From Bacillota bacterium (GTDB taxonomy: Bacteria > Bacillota > SHA-98 > UBA4971): a stretch of 52,693 bases of DNA. Each line of letters begins with the position of its first letter. Within the stretch, counting starts at the first letter, position 1. Shown here in pieces: positions 1 to 8,098 of this stretch. The position numbers were made by a program, and so were the translations under genes. The stretch lies in the NCBI GenBank assembly GCA_024653485.1, contig JANLFY010000019.1, positions 1 to 52,693 on the forward strand. The letters are read 5' to 3'. The notes beneath the pieces are model-generated. The model was not told where the DNA came from. It made no database searches and worked only from the letters and a program-made list of their open reading frames with translations.

Positions 1-891
1 CTCCCGCGCGGAGGCGTGGGTTGAAACATCCTCCTCATGGAGGAGAACGCGAAGGAACAGCGTCGCCTCCCGCGCGGAGGCGTGGGTTGAAACTCGTGGA
101 CTCCGATTACTGCGGGCTCGACGCTCGTCGCCTCCCGCGCGGAGGCGTGGGTTGAAACCCTAGACCCTCGAAAAGCGCCCGCAGGTGCGCCAAGTCGCCT
201 CCCGCGCGGAGGCGTGGGTTGAAACGCCACGTACGCCCCGCACTCCACCACGACCGCCTGCGTCGCCTCCCGCGCGGAGGCGTGGGTTGAAACAAGTTGG
301 CGACGTCCTTTGCCAGGTTCCGCCCAAGTCGCCTCCCGCGCGGAGGCGTGGGTTGAAACCATAGCCGCTGCAACCGCCTCCCCACAGCTGCGTAGTCGCC
401 TCCCGCGCGGAGGCGTGGGTTGAAACAGCCCCGCATCAGCTCCTGGAGCTCGCGGGGCGCGTCGCCTCCCGCGCGGAGGCGTGGGTTGAAACTCTTGGTC
501 GTACCTTGCGAACGTTGATGCTCTCACGTCGCCTCCCGCGCGGAGGCGTGGGTTGAAACTGTTGTGATGACACGGACAGAGGACTCCGACGTCGTCGCCT
601 CCCGCGCGGAGGCGTGGGTTGAAACATCGCGACGGAGACCATCAAGACCGCCACGAGCGTCGCCTCCCGCGCGGAGGCGTGGGTTGAAACGCTCTATGCT
701 GGTCCAGTATGCCCGGACCAGCGCCTCGTCGCCTCCCGCGCGGAGGCGTGGGTTGAAACGTCGAAACGAAGAGAAGGACAAGATCAGCGTCCGGTCGCCT
801 CCCGCGCGGGGGCGTGGATTGAAACAGATTTGGGCGCAATCGCGGCGATGCCGCAGTCTGTCGCCCCTCGCGCGGGGGCGTGGATTGAATC
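1..891 (+). CRISPR. Type I-C-like CRISPR array, trailer end
   Basis: Thirteen complete 32-bp repeats start at 62, 127, 194, 262, 328, 395, 461, 528, 594, 659, 728, 794 and 860, preceded by a repeat cut by the window edge (1-27). The 13 intervening spacers are 33-37 bp. Each repeat has a GC-rich palindromic core and ends in GTTGAAAC, the 5' handle typical of type I-C crRNA, so transcription is to the right and the leader lies off the left edge. The last two repeats differ: both have GGATTGAA instead of GGGTTGAA and an extended G run, and the very last ends in ATC. Divergent terminal repeats mark the old, leader-distal end. No cas gene is visible, so the subtype rests on the repeat alone. Confidence 0.97.
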
Positions 892-1017
892 CAACCATGG
901 GTGCTACTTGGGGAGATCGCACTAGAGTCACCTTCCGCAGTGGGGCCGTGCACCGAAGAGTAGGATCGGCATTGTTGAGGCGAACAGCCAGAGCCTGCCT
1001 ACTTCATGATTGGACCC

Positions 1018-1431
1018 GAACGCTGACTCAAAGAGGTAGTTCTTGACCGGCACGTGGTTAGCCACGGAGTGCCCTGAGCCGAGAGCATACCGGCGGGGCA
1101 TGCAACCTTCGTTGATTCCCCTGACGTACGCTCATAGCTCGTCCTCGCCGAGCCGGCACAGTTTGTCCACGTGGACTCGGCCGAGAGCGGCTACTCGATC
1201 CTCGTGCGCGCACATGAACTAGGTCACGGGGATGATCTCTTCTTGGAACGAGTGCAGGTCGTCGATCTTGACGTCGCCAATGAGCACGCCCATGATCCCC
1301 TTGAGATTGCCGCAGGAATGCAGCCAACACTTGCCCGTGTTCGTACGCCAGCTCCACAAAGCGCTTGTGCCCGGGAAGCACGCACTTCCCTAAGTGGCGC
1401 GGCGATAGGACCGCGGAGGTCAATGTCCTTG
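1018..1431 (-). pseudogene. Uroporphyrinogen decarboxylase (URO-D/MtaA)-like gene remnant
   Basis: Reading the minus strand across frames recovers the C-terminal half of a URO-D superfamily protein: VLPGHKRFVELAYEHG, then after a frameshift CWLHSCGNLKGIMGVLIGDV and KIDDLHSFQEEIIPVT, an in-frame stop near 1220, HVDKLCRLGEDEL, another stop near 1137, and finally the family's usual ending GSGHSVANHVPVKNYLFES. At least one frameshift and two nonsense codons mean it cannot make a protein. The N-terminal half is not recognisable. URO-D relatives decarboxylate uroporphyrinogen or act as corrinoid methyltransferases, and which branch this came from cannot be decided. Confidence 0.72.
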
Positions 1432-1648
1432 AGACGCCGGGCCCCGGCTCGACCGCCGTGTGAATTGCGTTCGTAGGCGTGGCGTCGGCATTCGTCATCG
1501 ACGTGCAGGAACACTTGTCGCGCGACGCGAATATACAGCCGCGAGCGCTCCAGGCATGGCCGTCGACGGCCCCGTTGCTGTCGGCGTGTCAAGTTCGTAC
1601 ACGTCTTCGCAAGGCAACGGCTAGACCCGTATCCGGCCACTACACATC

Positions 1649-1673
1649 AAGGAGGGTATCAAAGGAGGGTATC
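1649..1673 (+). repeat. Tandem duplication containing the pgmB ribosome binding site
   Basis: The 12-bp word AAGGAGGGTATC occurs at 1649-1660 and again at 1662-1673. The downstream copy supplies the Shine-Dalgarno site for the GTG start at 1678. The upstream copy is a spare GGAGG too far away to be used. Confidence 0.8.
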
Positions 1674-1677
1674 AGTT

Positions 1678-2619
1678 GTGGCAATGGCGCCATCGTCATG
1701 GCCTTCGCTGTCAGGGCCTTCGCCGCCGTCAGTCATTTCACCAATTGAGCCAATTGAGGCCGCGATATTCGATCTCGACGGCGTAATAGTCGACACAGCT
1801 AAGTACCATTACATGGCATGGAAGCGTCTCGCGAACGAGCTGGGGTTCGATTTGACGCCCGCAGACAACGAGAGGCTGAAGGGCGTCAGCCGGATGAGGT
1901 CATTGGAGATAATCCTCGAACTCGCAGGACTCCGGATCGACGACGAGAGAAAGGCAGAGCTGGCCGATAAGAAGAACCGATGGTACGTCCAGTATATCAG
2001 CCAGCTTTCGCCATCAGAGATCCTGCCGGGAGTGCCTGGATTCATTGACGGCCTGAGAGCGATGGGAGTGAAGACCGGTCTTGCGTCGGCGAGCAAGAAC
2101 GCTCCCCTGATCCTTGAGAGGCTGCAAATCACCGCGCTCTTCGACGCGGTGGTCGATGGCAACACTGCCTCGAAAGCCAAGCCAGACCCGGAGGCGTTCC
2201 AGATCGCCATGGAGCGGCTCGGCGTGGACGCTCGCCGATGCGTAGTGTTCGAGGACGCAGCGGCGGGTATAGAGGCGGCCCATAGAGTCGGAATGTACGC
2301 GGTGGGAGTGGGCGACCCCGAGATCCTTCGCTACGCAGACTATGTCATCCCGGGGTTCGCGGGCCTGGACCCAGCCGCCGTCCTGCACGCTGTGATGCTA
2401 GCCAGGCGCATCGGCGGCTGCAGCGCAAAGCCGACAGCCCGGCGCGATGCCAGCGCCCCGAGCGACGCCGCTGCAGCACGCAATGCTGGCACTGCAAGCG
2501 ATGCTGACACAGCAATCGACGCCGGCGCAGCAGGCGACACCAACGCGTCGAGCGGTTCTGGCACAGCGAGCGACGCGGCGGCCACAAGGTACACAGGCAC
2601 CCGACCTACGCGCTCATGA
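1678..2619 (+). CDS. pgmB: Beta-phosphoglucomutase-type HAD phosphatase with low-complexity tail
   Basis: A HAD-superfamily enzyme expected to interconvert beta-glucose-1-phosphate and glucose-6-phosphate in the cytoplasm, using products of maltose- or trehalose-type phosphorylases. The nucleophile motif FDLDGVIVDTA (residues about 30-41), the cap signature AWKRLANELG and LKGVSRMRSL are those of beta-phosphoglucomutase. SASKN, KAKPDPEAF and VFEDAAAGIEAA supply HAD motifs II-IV. GTG 1678 is the only start with a well-placed site (AAGGAGGG at 1662-1669), leaving a Ser/Pro-rich N-terminus of about 25 residues. The family is about 220 aa, whereas this protein is 313. Its last 70 residues are an Ala/Asp/Ser/Thr repeat from simple DNA repeats, probably not part of the fold. 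Substrate specificity beyond the family is inferred. Confidence 0.88.
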   Translation: MAMAPSSWPSLSGPSPPSVISPIEPIEAAIFDLDGVIVDTAKYHYMAWKRLANELGFDLTPADNERLKGVSRMRSLEIILELAGLRIDDERKAELADKKNRWYVQYISQLSPSEILPGVPGFIDGLRAMGVKTGLASASKNAPLILERLQITALFDAVVDGNTASKAKPDPEAFQIAMERLGVDARRCVVFEDAAAGIEAAHRVGMYAVGVGDPEILRYADYVIPGFAGLDPAAVLHAVMLARRIGGCSAKPTARRDASAPSDAAAARNAGTASDADTAIDAGAAGDTNASSGSGTASDAAATRYTGTRPTRS

Positions 2620-3155
2620 GGGCACGTGTGCGCGCGGGAATGCGGGAACGTGCGTACGGAGGCATATCATGTACACAGACACCAGCACGCTCACGCGCTC
2701 ACGCGCGCAAGCACGCGAGTCCCAGCTGACGCTCTGACGCTCTGACGGTCGCCTCACTCGTCGAGCGCGGCCGCGGCGCGCGGCGCGCGCCCTCGGCCGG
2801 GCCCAGTCCCGCGTTCAAGGTTCTTCGACAGGAGGTGCTTTCGACAGGAGGCGCTATGGGGCATCATAATAGGACACACCTGAGCGCACCATGACAAGAT
2901 CAGACACAATGCGGCGAGATGGCTCGACGCCGATGCAGATCATCCATTGTGATGCTATACTGGATAGTGTAGGTACAGATGGAAGGCTAGCTAACGCAGT
3001 ACGCTCCCGTTCTTCCTGTCCGCCCGCGAGATGCGATGCAGCAGCCGATTTGCGGCCGACGGGGGTCGAAAAGCCCACCTGCGCTCGGGCGGTCTTTTCG
3101 CCGGGCATGCTCGCGGACCCGAACAGTCGGTGGAGCCCTTGGAGGCAGCAACGCC
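2620..3155. other. Intergenic region with 16-bp tandem duplication and mini-ORF
   Basis: No conventional gene is supported in these 536 bases. The first part is simple sequence rich in CGCG and GACGCTCT repeats. A perfect-length 16-bp tandem duplication (2824-2855) carries two GGAGG sites. The second lies four bases before an ATG that opens a 12-codon ORF (2856-2894, MGHHNRTHLSAP), which could be a leader peptide or chance. A TATACT hexamer at 2956-2961 could be a -10 element for the downstream c-di-GMP gene, but no convincing -35 precedes it. Confidence 0.5.
2824..2855 (+). repeat. 16-bp tandem duplication with two ribosome-binding-like sites
   Basis: Two adjacent copies of TTCGACAGGAGGYGCT (2824-2839 and 2840-2855) differ at one base. 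Each contains a strong AGGAGG. They stand in front of the 12-codon ORF at 2856, about 300 bp upstream of the next real gene. Confidence 0.8.
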
Positions 3156-5333
3156 ATGAGGCTGCGCAACAAGGTCTTGAGCATACTTGGTCCCACTATC
3201 CTGTGTCTGATAGTGGTGTTGTACGTCACTTCCCGAATCATTCTCCTTGGCGGATTCGCGAGGCTAGAGGAGCGCGAGGTGCGCAGGAACGTCGGACATG
3301 CCCTCAGTACCTTGAGCGACCGCCTCTCGTCCCTCGGTAACCTCGTCGAAGATTGGGCCCTTTGGGACGACACTTGCAGATTCATCGAGGACAAGAACCT
3401 AGCGTACATCGAGTCCAACCTGGGAGACCTCACCTTTTCCAACCTTGGGCTGAGCGTCATGCTCTACATGGACGCGTCTGGTGAGACTGTCTTTGGGAAG
3501 GGATTCGACCTCAGTAGGAACGAGGCGATTCCGGTCCCAGAAGGCTTGCGGGAGCAAGTCGACAGACTCGCGACGCATGGGCGCGCCGGTAAGGGCGTCG
3601 CGACGTCACCTTCAGAAAGCGTATCGGGCATACTGCTCCTGCCGGAGGGCCCCATGCTCGTCGCGGCCAGTCCCATCCTGACGAGTGAAGGAAAGGGTCC
3701 GGTCCGAGGAACGCTCATCATGGGACGCTACCTCGATTCTGCCGTGGTCCGGCAACTCACGGAGTCGGTCCATTTGCCGGTCTCCATCGAGAGGTTAGGC
3801 AGCCCGGAAGCCGGGCCGGACCTGAAGCGGGAGCTTGCATCTGGACTTGATCCAGACTCTGTCCACGTACGGGTATTGGGGACAGACCTTGTCGAAGGCT
3901 CCCAGGTGCTCGAGGATCTCACGGGGAACCCGTGTCTCCTCCTCAAAGTCCAAGTGCCCAGGGACATCTACAACCGCGGCCGCGCGAGCGTCCTGTATTT
4001 CCTTGCGTGGCTCATGGCTGCCGGCGGAGTGTTCGGCATTGTGACCATCGCATCCCTGGAGAAGATGGTGCTATCAAGGCTTAGTGTTCTGAGCAAGGGC
4101 GTGAATGCCATAGGCGCCACCGGAGACCTCTCCGCGAGGGTGCCAGCGACGGGGCATGACGAGATATCCGACCTGTCCCAGGAGATAAACCGGATGCTCG
4201 GGGCGCTCCAAACGTATCAGGACCAACTGCGAGCGAGCGAGGAACGCTATCGCCATCTTAGCGTCACAGACTCCCTTACGGGCCTCCGGAACCGCACTCA
4301 CTTCGAAGAGGAGATGCGCCGTCTGGAGGGACAAAGCCACGCCCCCATCGGGATCATCCTCTGTGACGTGGACGGCCTCAAACTGGTCAACGATACCTTT
4401 GGACACGACGCGGGCGACCAACTCCTCCTTGCGGCCTCCCGCGTGTTCAGAGAGGCGCTGCCCGGGGAAGGGACCGTAGCCAGGATCGGCGGCGACGAGT
4501 TCGCCATGTTGCTCCCGGACACCGACAGAACCGCAACCGAGAGCGTTTGCCGCAGGTTGCGCGACGCGATCGAGCTTTACAACGCAGCACATGCGGAGCT
4601 GCCTCTCAGCGCCTCCATGGGCTTCGCCGCTCGCAATGACGATGACGCCTCCAAGAGCATGGCCAGCCTGTTCAAAGAGGCGGACGACATGATGTACCGC
4701 GAGAAGCTGCACCGAAGCCGAACCACTCGCAGCGTCATCGTTCAAACCCTCATGAAGGCGATAGAGGCCAGGGATTTCGTCACGGAAGGTCGCTTGGACA
4801 GGCTGGAGAATCTGGTGGCGCGGGTTGCCAAAGCCATCGGCCTGTCGGAAGACAACGTAGCCGATCTGCGCATGCTCGCGAAGTTTCACAACATAGGCAA
4901 GGTAGGCGTTCCCGACCGCATCCTGGCGAAGCCGGGTTCGCTTACGCCCGAGGAGACTGAAGAGATGAGACTTCACTGCAAGATCGGCCTTCGCATCGCC
5001 CAGTCAGTTTCCGACCTCGTCCCGATATCAGACTGGATTCTCAAGCACCATGAATGGTGGAATGGCCAAGGGTACCCTCTCGGGTTGAGAGGCGAGGAGA
5101 TCCCCCTCGAGTGCCGGATCCTGTCTATCGTGGACGCCTACGATGCCATGACGAGCGACCGCCCGTACCGACGGGCGCTGACCCATGAGCAGGCCGTGCG
5201 TGAACTGGAACGCTGCGCGGGCACCCAGTTCGATCCAAGCCTGGTGGATAGGATTGTACAGATACTGGAGGCGGACGGCTCGAACCCCCCCGGAGCAAGC
5301 TCCGATCCCGGCCCCACCCCGCATGATTCCTGA
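3156..5333 (+). CDS. CHASE4-HAMP-GGDEF-HD-GYP c-di-GMP signalling protein
   Basis: A 725-aa membrane sensor. An N-terminal helix (about 6-29), a CHASE4-like extracytoplasmic domain with the WALWDDT signature, and a second helix near 285-310 lead into a HAMP linker, a GGDEF domain and an HD-GYP domain. The cyclase motif IGGDEF (GGDEF at 445-449) is intact and DGLKLVNDTFGHDAGD is standard, so synthesis of c-di-GMP is expected. No RxxD inhibitory site precedes it. The HD-GYP domain keeps HHEWWNGQGYP but is altered at two metal-site positions: EGRLDRL has Arg546 where GH(A/S)xRL is usual, and FHNIGKVGVPD has Asn579 for the HD aspartate. Phosphodiesterase activity is therefore doubtful. Start: ATG 3156, with GGAGGCAGCAACGCC just upstream. 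Confidence 0.93.
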   Translation: MRLRNKVLSILGPTILCLIVVLYVTSRIILLGGFARLEEREVRRNVGHALSTLSDRLSSLGNLVEDWALWDDTCRFIEDKNLAYIESNLGDLTFSNLGLSVMLYMDASGETVFGKGFDLSRNEAIPVPEGLREQVDRLATHGRAGKGVATSPSESVSGILLLPEGPMLVAASPILTSEGKGPVRGTLIMGRYLDSAVVRQLTESVHLPVSIERLGSPEAGPDLKRELASGLDPDSVHVRVLGTDLVEGSQVLEDLTGNPCLLLKVQVPRDIYNRGRASVLYFLAWLMAAGGVFGIVTIASLEKMVLSRLSVLSKGVNAIGATGDLSARVPATGHDEISDLSQEINRMLGALQTYQDQLRASEERYRHLSVTDSLTGLRNRTHFEEEMRRLEGQSHAPIGIILCDVDGLKLVNDTFGHDAGDQLLLAASRVFREALPGEGTVARIGGDEFAMLLPDTDRTATESVCRRLRDAIELYNAAHAELPLSASMGFAARNDDDASKSMASLFKEADDMMYREKLHRSRTTRSVIVQTLMKAIEARDFVTEGRLDRLENLVARVAKAIGLSEDNVADLRMLAKFHNIGKVGVPDRILAKPGSLTPEETEEMRLHCKIGLRIAQSVSDLVPISDWILKHHEWWNGQGYPLGLRGEEIPLECRILSIVDAYDAMTSDRPYRRALTHEQAVRELERCAGTQFDPSLVDRIVQILEADGSNPPGASSDPGPTPHDS

Positions 5334-5399
5334 GCTGACCCAGGAATCAGCTGAACTTGCGAACGGTCGTCAATTCAGTCATCTCTCCCTCCTCGCCCG

Positions 5400-5439
5400 T
5401 TCAGGCTTCTGATCACTCATTCGGGCTTCTGATCGGCGA
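5400..5439 (+). repeat. Imperfect 20-bp tandem repeat upstream of the deacetylase
   Basis: Two adjacent 20-bp units, 5400-5419 and 5420-5439, share the 11-base GGCTTCTGATC core and the leading TTC. They end just before the promoter-like TGCTACAAT and could be an operator or simple slippage. Confidence 0.6.
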
Positions 5440-5446
5440 TTCAAAA

Positions 5447-5455
5447 TGCTACAAT
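5447..5455 (+). promoter_or_regulatory. Extended -10 promoter candidate for the deacetylase gene
   Basis: TGCTACAAT matches an extended -10 element (TGnTATAAT with one mismatch). The upstream -35 region matches poorly. Transcription would begin around 5462, which makes the GTG at 5463 an unlikely start and favours TTG 5490. Confidence 0.4.
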
Positions 5456-5489
5456 TGAAAAGGTGCTGGGTACCTGGGGGAGGAGCAGC

Positions 5490-6383
5490 TTGCCGGACCT
5501 TACTCAATACATTCGTCTTCTCTCGTTGTTACTGAGCGGCGGCCTTGGCTACGTCTTCTTTCGCCGCCTGAGTCGAAAGGGTTTCCTTTGTTTCTTGCGG
5601 CGGGAACCTCGTTCTCGTGCCTCCCGCGCCTTTCTCGCCATCGTCAGTGTACTATGTACCGTGTTCGCATTGGCGGCTATACTGCATTTCTATGTATACT
5701 ACGGGTTCGACTACCAGCCCGACATATTCCGAGCAGGAAACCGGAACACGAACAAGGTTGCCATCACCTTCGACGATGGCCCAAGCCGCGAATTCACCCC
5801 GCTGATCTTGGATATCCTCAAGGAATACGAAGTGCCTGCCGCTTTCTTCCTCGTTGGAGTTCATGTTGAGAAGTATCCGGACGTCGCGGAGAGGATAGTC
5901 AGCGAGGGACACGAGATCGGCAACCATACCTACCGGCACATAAACATCCCCACTGCGTCCAACCGACTGCTCTATGAGGAAGTCATTCGGGCAACGAGGG
6001 TGATCGCGACGATCGCGGGCCGGTACCCGGACTACATTCGGCCACCACGCGGCATATACGATGCACGGTTTCGGAGGCTCGCCCACGCGCTCGGTCAGAG
6101 AATCGTCCTTTGGACCGTGTCCAGCCGTGACTGGCGATACGCCACCACGCACCAGGTGATTGTGAGGAGGGTGGTCGGCGCGGCCAGAGGAGGAGACATA
6201 ATCCTCTTTCACGACAGTGGCGCTCTCGTTCGGAATGAAGGCGGCGACCGCTCTGCCACTGTAAAGGCGCTGCCTTTGATTATAGAGGGTCTTAGGCAGA
6301 AAGGACTGGACATAGTCCCGCTCAGCGTCTTGTTGGCAGAAGAACAAGGCGAGGACTTCCCCCGCGTTGACATGCCTGAATGA
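5490..6383 (+). CDS. Membrane-anchored NodB-family polysaccharide deacetylase
   Basis: A CE4 carbohydrate esterase predicted to remove N-acetyl groups from peptidoglycan or another amino-sugar polymer outside the membrane. Two hydrophobic segments occupy about residues 4-24 and 45-65, and the catalytic domain follows from about 90. Motif 1 is TFDDGP (93-98, catalytic base and metal Asp), motif 2 NHTYRH (metal histidines), motif 3 RPPRG, motif 4 SSRDWR and motif 5 ILFHD, all in order, so activity is expected. TTG 5490 is chosen because GGGGGAGGAG ends two or three bases before it. An in-frame GTG at 5463 lacks such a site. Substrate is inferred from the family only. Confidence 0.9.
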   Translation: MPDLTQYIRLLSLLLSGGLGYVFFRRLSRKGFLCFLRREPRSRASRAFLAIVSVLCTVFALAAILHFYVYYGFDYQPDIFRAGNRNTNKVAITFDDGPSREFTPLILDILKEYEVPAAFFLVGVHVEKYPDVAERIVSEGHEIGNHTYRHINIPTASNRLLYEEVIRATRVIATIAGRYPDYIRPPRGIYDARFRRLAHALGQRIVLWTVSSRDWRYATTHQVIVRRVVGAARGGDIILFHDSGALVRNEGGDRSATVKALPLIIEGLRQKGLDIVPLSVLLAEEQGEDFPRVDMPE

Positions 6384-6547
6384 GGACGTTGGCCCGATCA
6401 GGTCCTCGCGGCGGGGATCATAATCCGCGTCACAATCACGGCAGGGAGCTCCCTCATGCGATCCATGGATCCATGAAAGACCGCAGCTATAGTGACCGCG
6501 CCCCCGAGTGTCTCGCGTGCGAAAAAGCTACAACTATCGGAACAATG

Positions 6548-6556
6548 TGGTATGAT
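6548..6556 (+). promoter_or_regulatory. Extended -10 promoter candidate for the LiaF-like gene
   Basis: TGGTATGAT is a TGn-extended -10 hexamer about 130 bases upstream of the LiaF-like start. No good -35 is seen. The rest of 6384-6685 holds no supported gene. Confidence 0.35.
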
Positions 6557-6685
6557 GATGGTGCGGCAGAAGCGAGGTGGCGACGGCGACTGGTGGCGGG
6601 AGCCTCCTCCGGGCTCAGGCGCGTTCACCCGCGTTCACCCGCATTCACCGAACGAAATGCCGACTAGAGTAAGGGGTTGATGACA

Positions 6686-7438
6686 GTGAGGCACGTTCGA
6701 GTCCACTCCATCCTCCTGGGTCTTCTCGTAATCGCGCTGGGCGCTGTGTGGCTCCTCAGAAACTTGGGTCTTGTCGAAGCGGACATCGGTCAGATCATAG
6801 GGACGTACTGGCCCGCCTTGCTCATAGTCTGGGGCTTGGACGCGATCTCCTCGGCATTCTCTCCTTCGCCCGGTCGCGAGGGCCGATCGCAGGGTCTATT
6901 GAGCACCTCGGGTGTCTTCGGTCTCCTCCTGCTCCTTCTTGGGATCGTCCTCATCGGTCGCAACCTTGGCCTGTACGATGTGGACCTCTCGATCATCTGG
7001 AGAGTCCTGTGGCCGATCATCCTCATCTTGGTCGGATGGAGCCTGATACGCGGAACTTCGGGCGCGGGCGGCACTCATTGGGCGTTCATGAGCGGAATCG
7101 ACCGCAAAGCACCCGGGTGGGACCTCAAGGACGGCAACTACGTAGCCATCATGGGCGGGATCGAGCTCGACCTCACCAAGGCCCGCATCCCAGAAGGCTC
7201 GACCAGACTGAATCTCACTGCGATCATGGGGGGCATAGTTATCAAGGTCCCCACAGACCTTGCTGTGGAGTGTCGGGGAACCGCGCTACTGGGCGGGGTG
7301 CATTTCATCGACGAGGAGGGCGGCGGCATAATAGCATCCCGCGCGTACAGTCGGTCCAGCCCTGAAGGCATCTCGAGGAAGATCGTCATCGACGCATGGA
7401 CGCTCATGGGAGGCGTCGACGTCAAGGATGTCAAGTAG
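6686..7438 (+). CDS. LiaF-like membrane protein (LiaI-type helices plus C-terminal LiaF domain)
   Basis: The N-terminal half carries two copies of a two-helix LiaI/DUF5668-type unit; compare GAVWLLRNLGLVEADIG with GIVLIGRNLGLYDVDLS, each followed by a WPxxLI helix. The C-terminal half is a beta-rich cytoplasmic LiaF-type domain with repeated IMGG turns (IMGGIELDL, IMGGIVIKVP, LMGGVDV). LiaF proteins inhibit cell-envelope-stress two-component systems, but no histidine kinase is adjacent here, so a regulatory role is only inferred. GTG 6686 is preferred because AAGGGG at 6671-6676 lies nine bases upstream. ATG 6680 and TTG 6677 are too close to it. The stop is six bases from the convergent methyltransferase gene. 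Confidence 0.8.
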   Translation: MRHVRVHSILLGLLVIALGAVWLLRNLGLVEADIGQIIGTYWPALLIVWGLDAISSAFSPSPGREGRSQGLLSTSGVFGLLLLLLGIVLIGRNLGLYDVDLSIIWRVLWPIILILVGWSLIRGTSGAGGTHWAFMSGIDRKAPGWDLKDGNYVAIMGGIELDLTKARIPEGSTRLNLTAIMGGIVIKVPTDLAVECRGTALLGGVHFIDEEGGGIIASRAYSRSSPEGISRKIVIDAWTLMGGVDVKDVK

Positions 7439-7444
7439 CCTGCG

Positions 7445-8098
7445 TCACTCGTCCATTGGTTTTTCTCCGACGGCATAAGCGTCCTCACAGTAGAAGAAGT
7501 GTCCAAGAATGCGGCCGACCTCGTGCCAGGCGGGAGTCTTCGCTTCTTCAGGGATCCCGCTCACCGTGTCTGTATCCCACCCCGCCTGGACGACGACAAA
7601 GCCGCAGTTCGTGAGGAGCAGCTTCAGCGCGTCAACGGGGTACGGGCGGACGTGTGATAGGTCCTTCCAGAAGTTCTCGGTTATCACGAAGAGATTCACC
7701 GGGTTTGGAGTGACTATCACTATCCGCCCCCCGGGAACGAGGGCTGCGTGACACAGCGACACGAGCGCCTCGGCATCGTCTGGAGCATAGTGCTCAATGA
7801 CGTGAGACATGAACACCCCATCATAGCACGCCCTGTGCTTTGGAAGGTGGACAAAGCCGTCATCGTTCACTACCTGAGTAAGCCCCTTCGCGGCGCAGTG
7901 TTCGACGGCGCGTGGGTCGATGTCGAGACCGAAACCCTGTTTGCCGTGTTCCTGAAGGATCTCCAGGAACTCCCCTCTTCCGCACCCAAGGTCGAGGATG
8001 CGCACGTGGGACGGGGCAAAGAAGTCGACGTACTTCCTCTGTATCGCCTTCACTCGTTGCTCGTCACCTCGAATCGTGCTGAGGTCCACGCGAGTCAC
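7445..8098 (-). CDS. Class I SAM-dependent methyltransferase
   Basis: A 217-aa Rossmann-fold methyltransferase. Motif I is ILDLGCGRGEFLEIL (about 34-48), followed by the acidic ribose-binding GLDIDPRAVE, and HVIEHY and LVPGGRIVIVTPNP supply motifs II-III. It resembles methyltransferases found beside glycosyltransferases in glycan clusters. It ends a four-gene operon: its GTG start at 8098 overlaps the stop of the glycosyltransferase fusion (GTGA), implying translational coupling. The acceptor is unknown; a sugar, lipid carrier or other product of the radical SAM and glycosyltransferase proteins is the contextual guess. Confidence 0.86.
   Translation of the reverse strand: MTRVDLSTIRGDEQRVKAIQRKYVDFFAPSHVRILDLGCGRGEFLEILQEHGKQGFGLDIDPRAVEHCAAKGLTQVVNDDGFVHLPKHRACYDGVFMSHVIEHYAPDDAEALVSLCHAALVPGGRIVIVTPNPVNLFVITENFWKDLSHVRPYPVDALKLLLTNCGFVVVQAGWDTDTVSGIPEEAKTPAWHEVGRILGHFFYCEDAYAVGEKPMDE

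Noticed and set aside
1-891. Self-targeting CRISPR spacers
   Set aside because: By eye no spacer clearly matches elsewhere in this window. An alignment of all 13 spacers to the full genome would be needed to say more.
4074-4976. 300-codon minus-strand open frame opposite the c-di-GMP gene
   Set aside because: It mirrors the GGDEF/HD-GYP coding strand, shows no domain and has no ribosome site.
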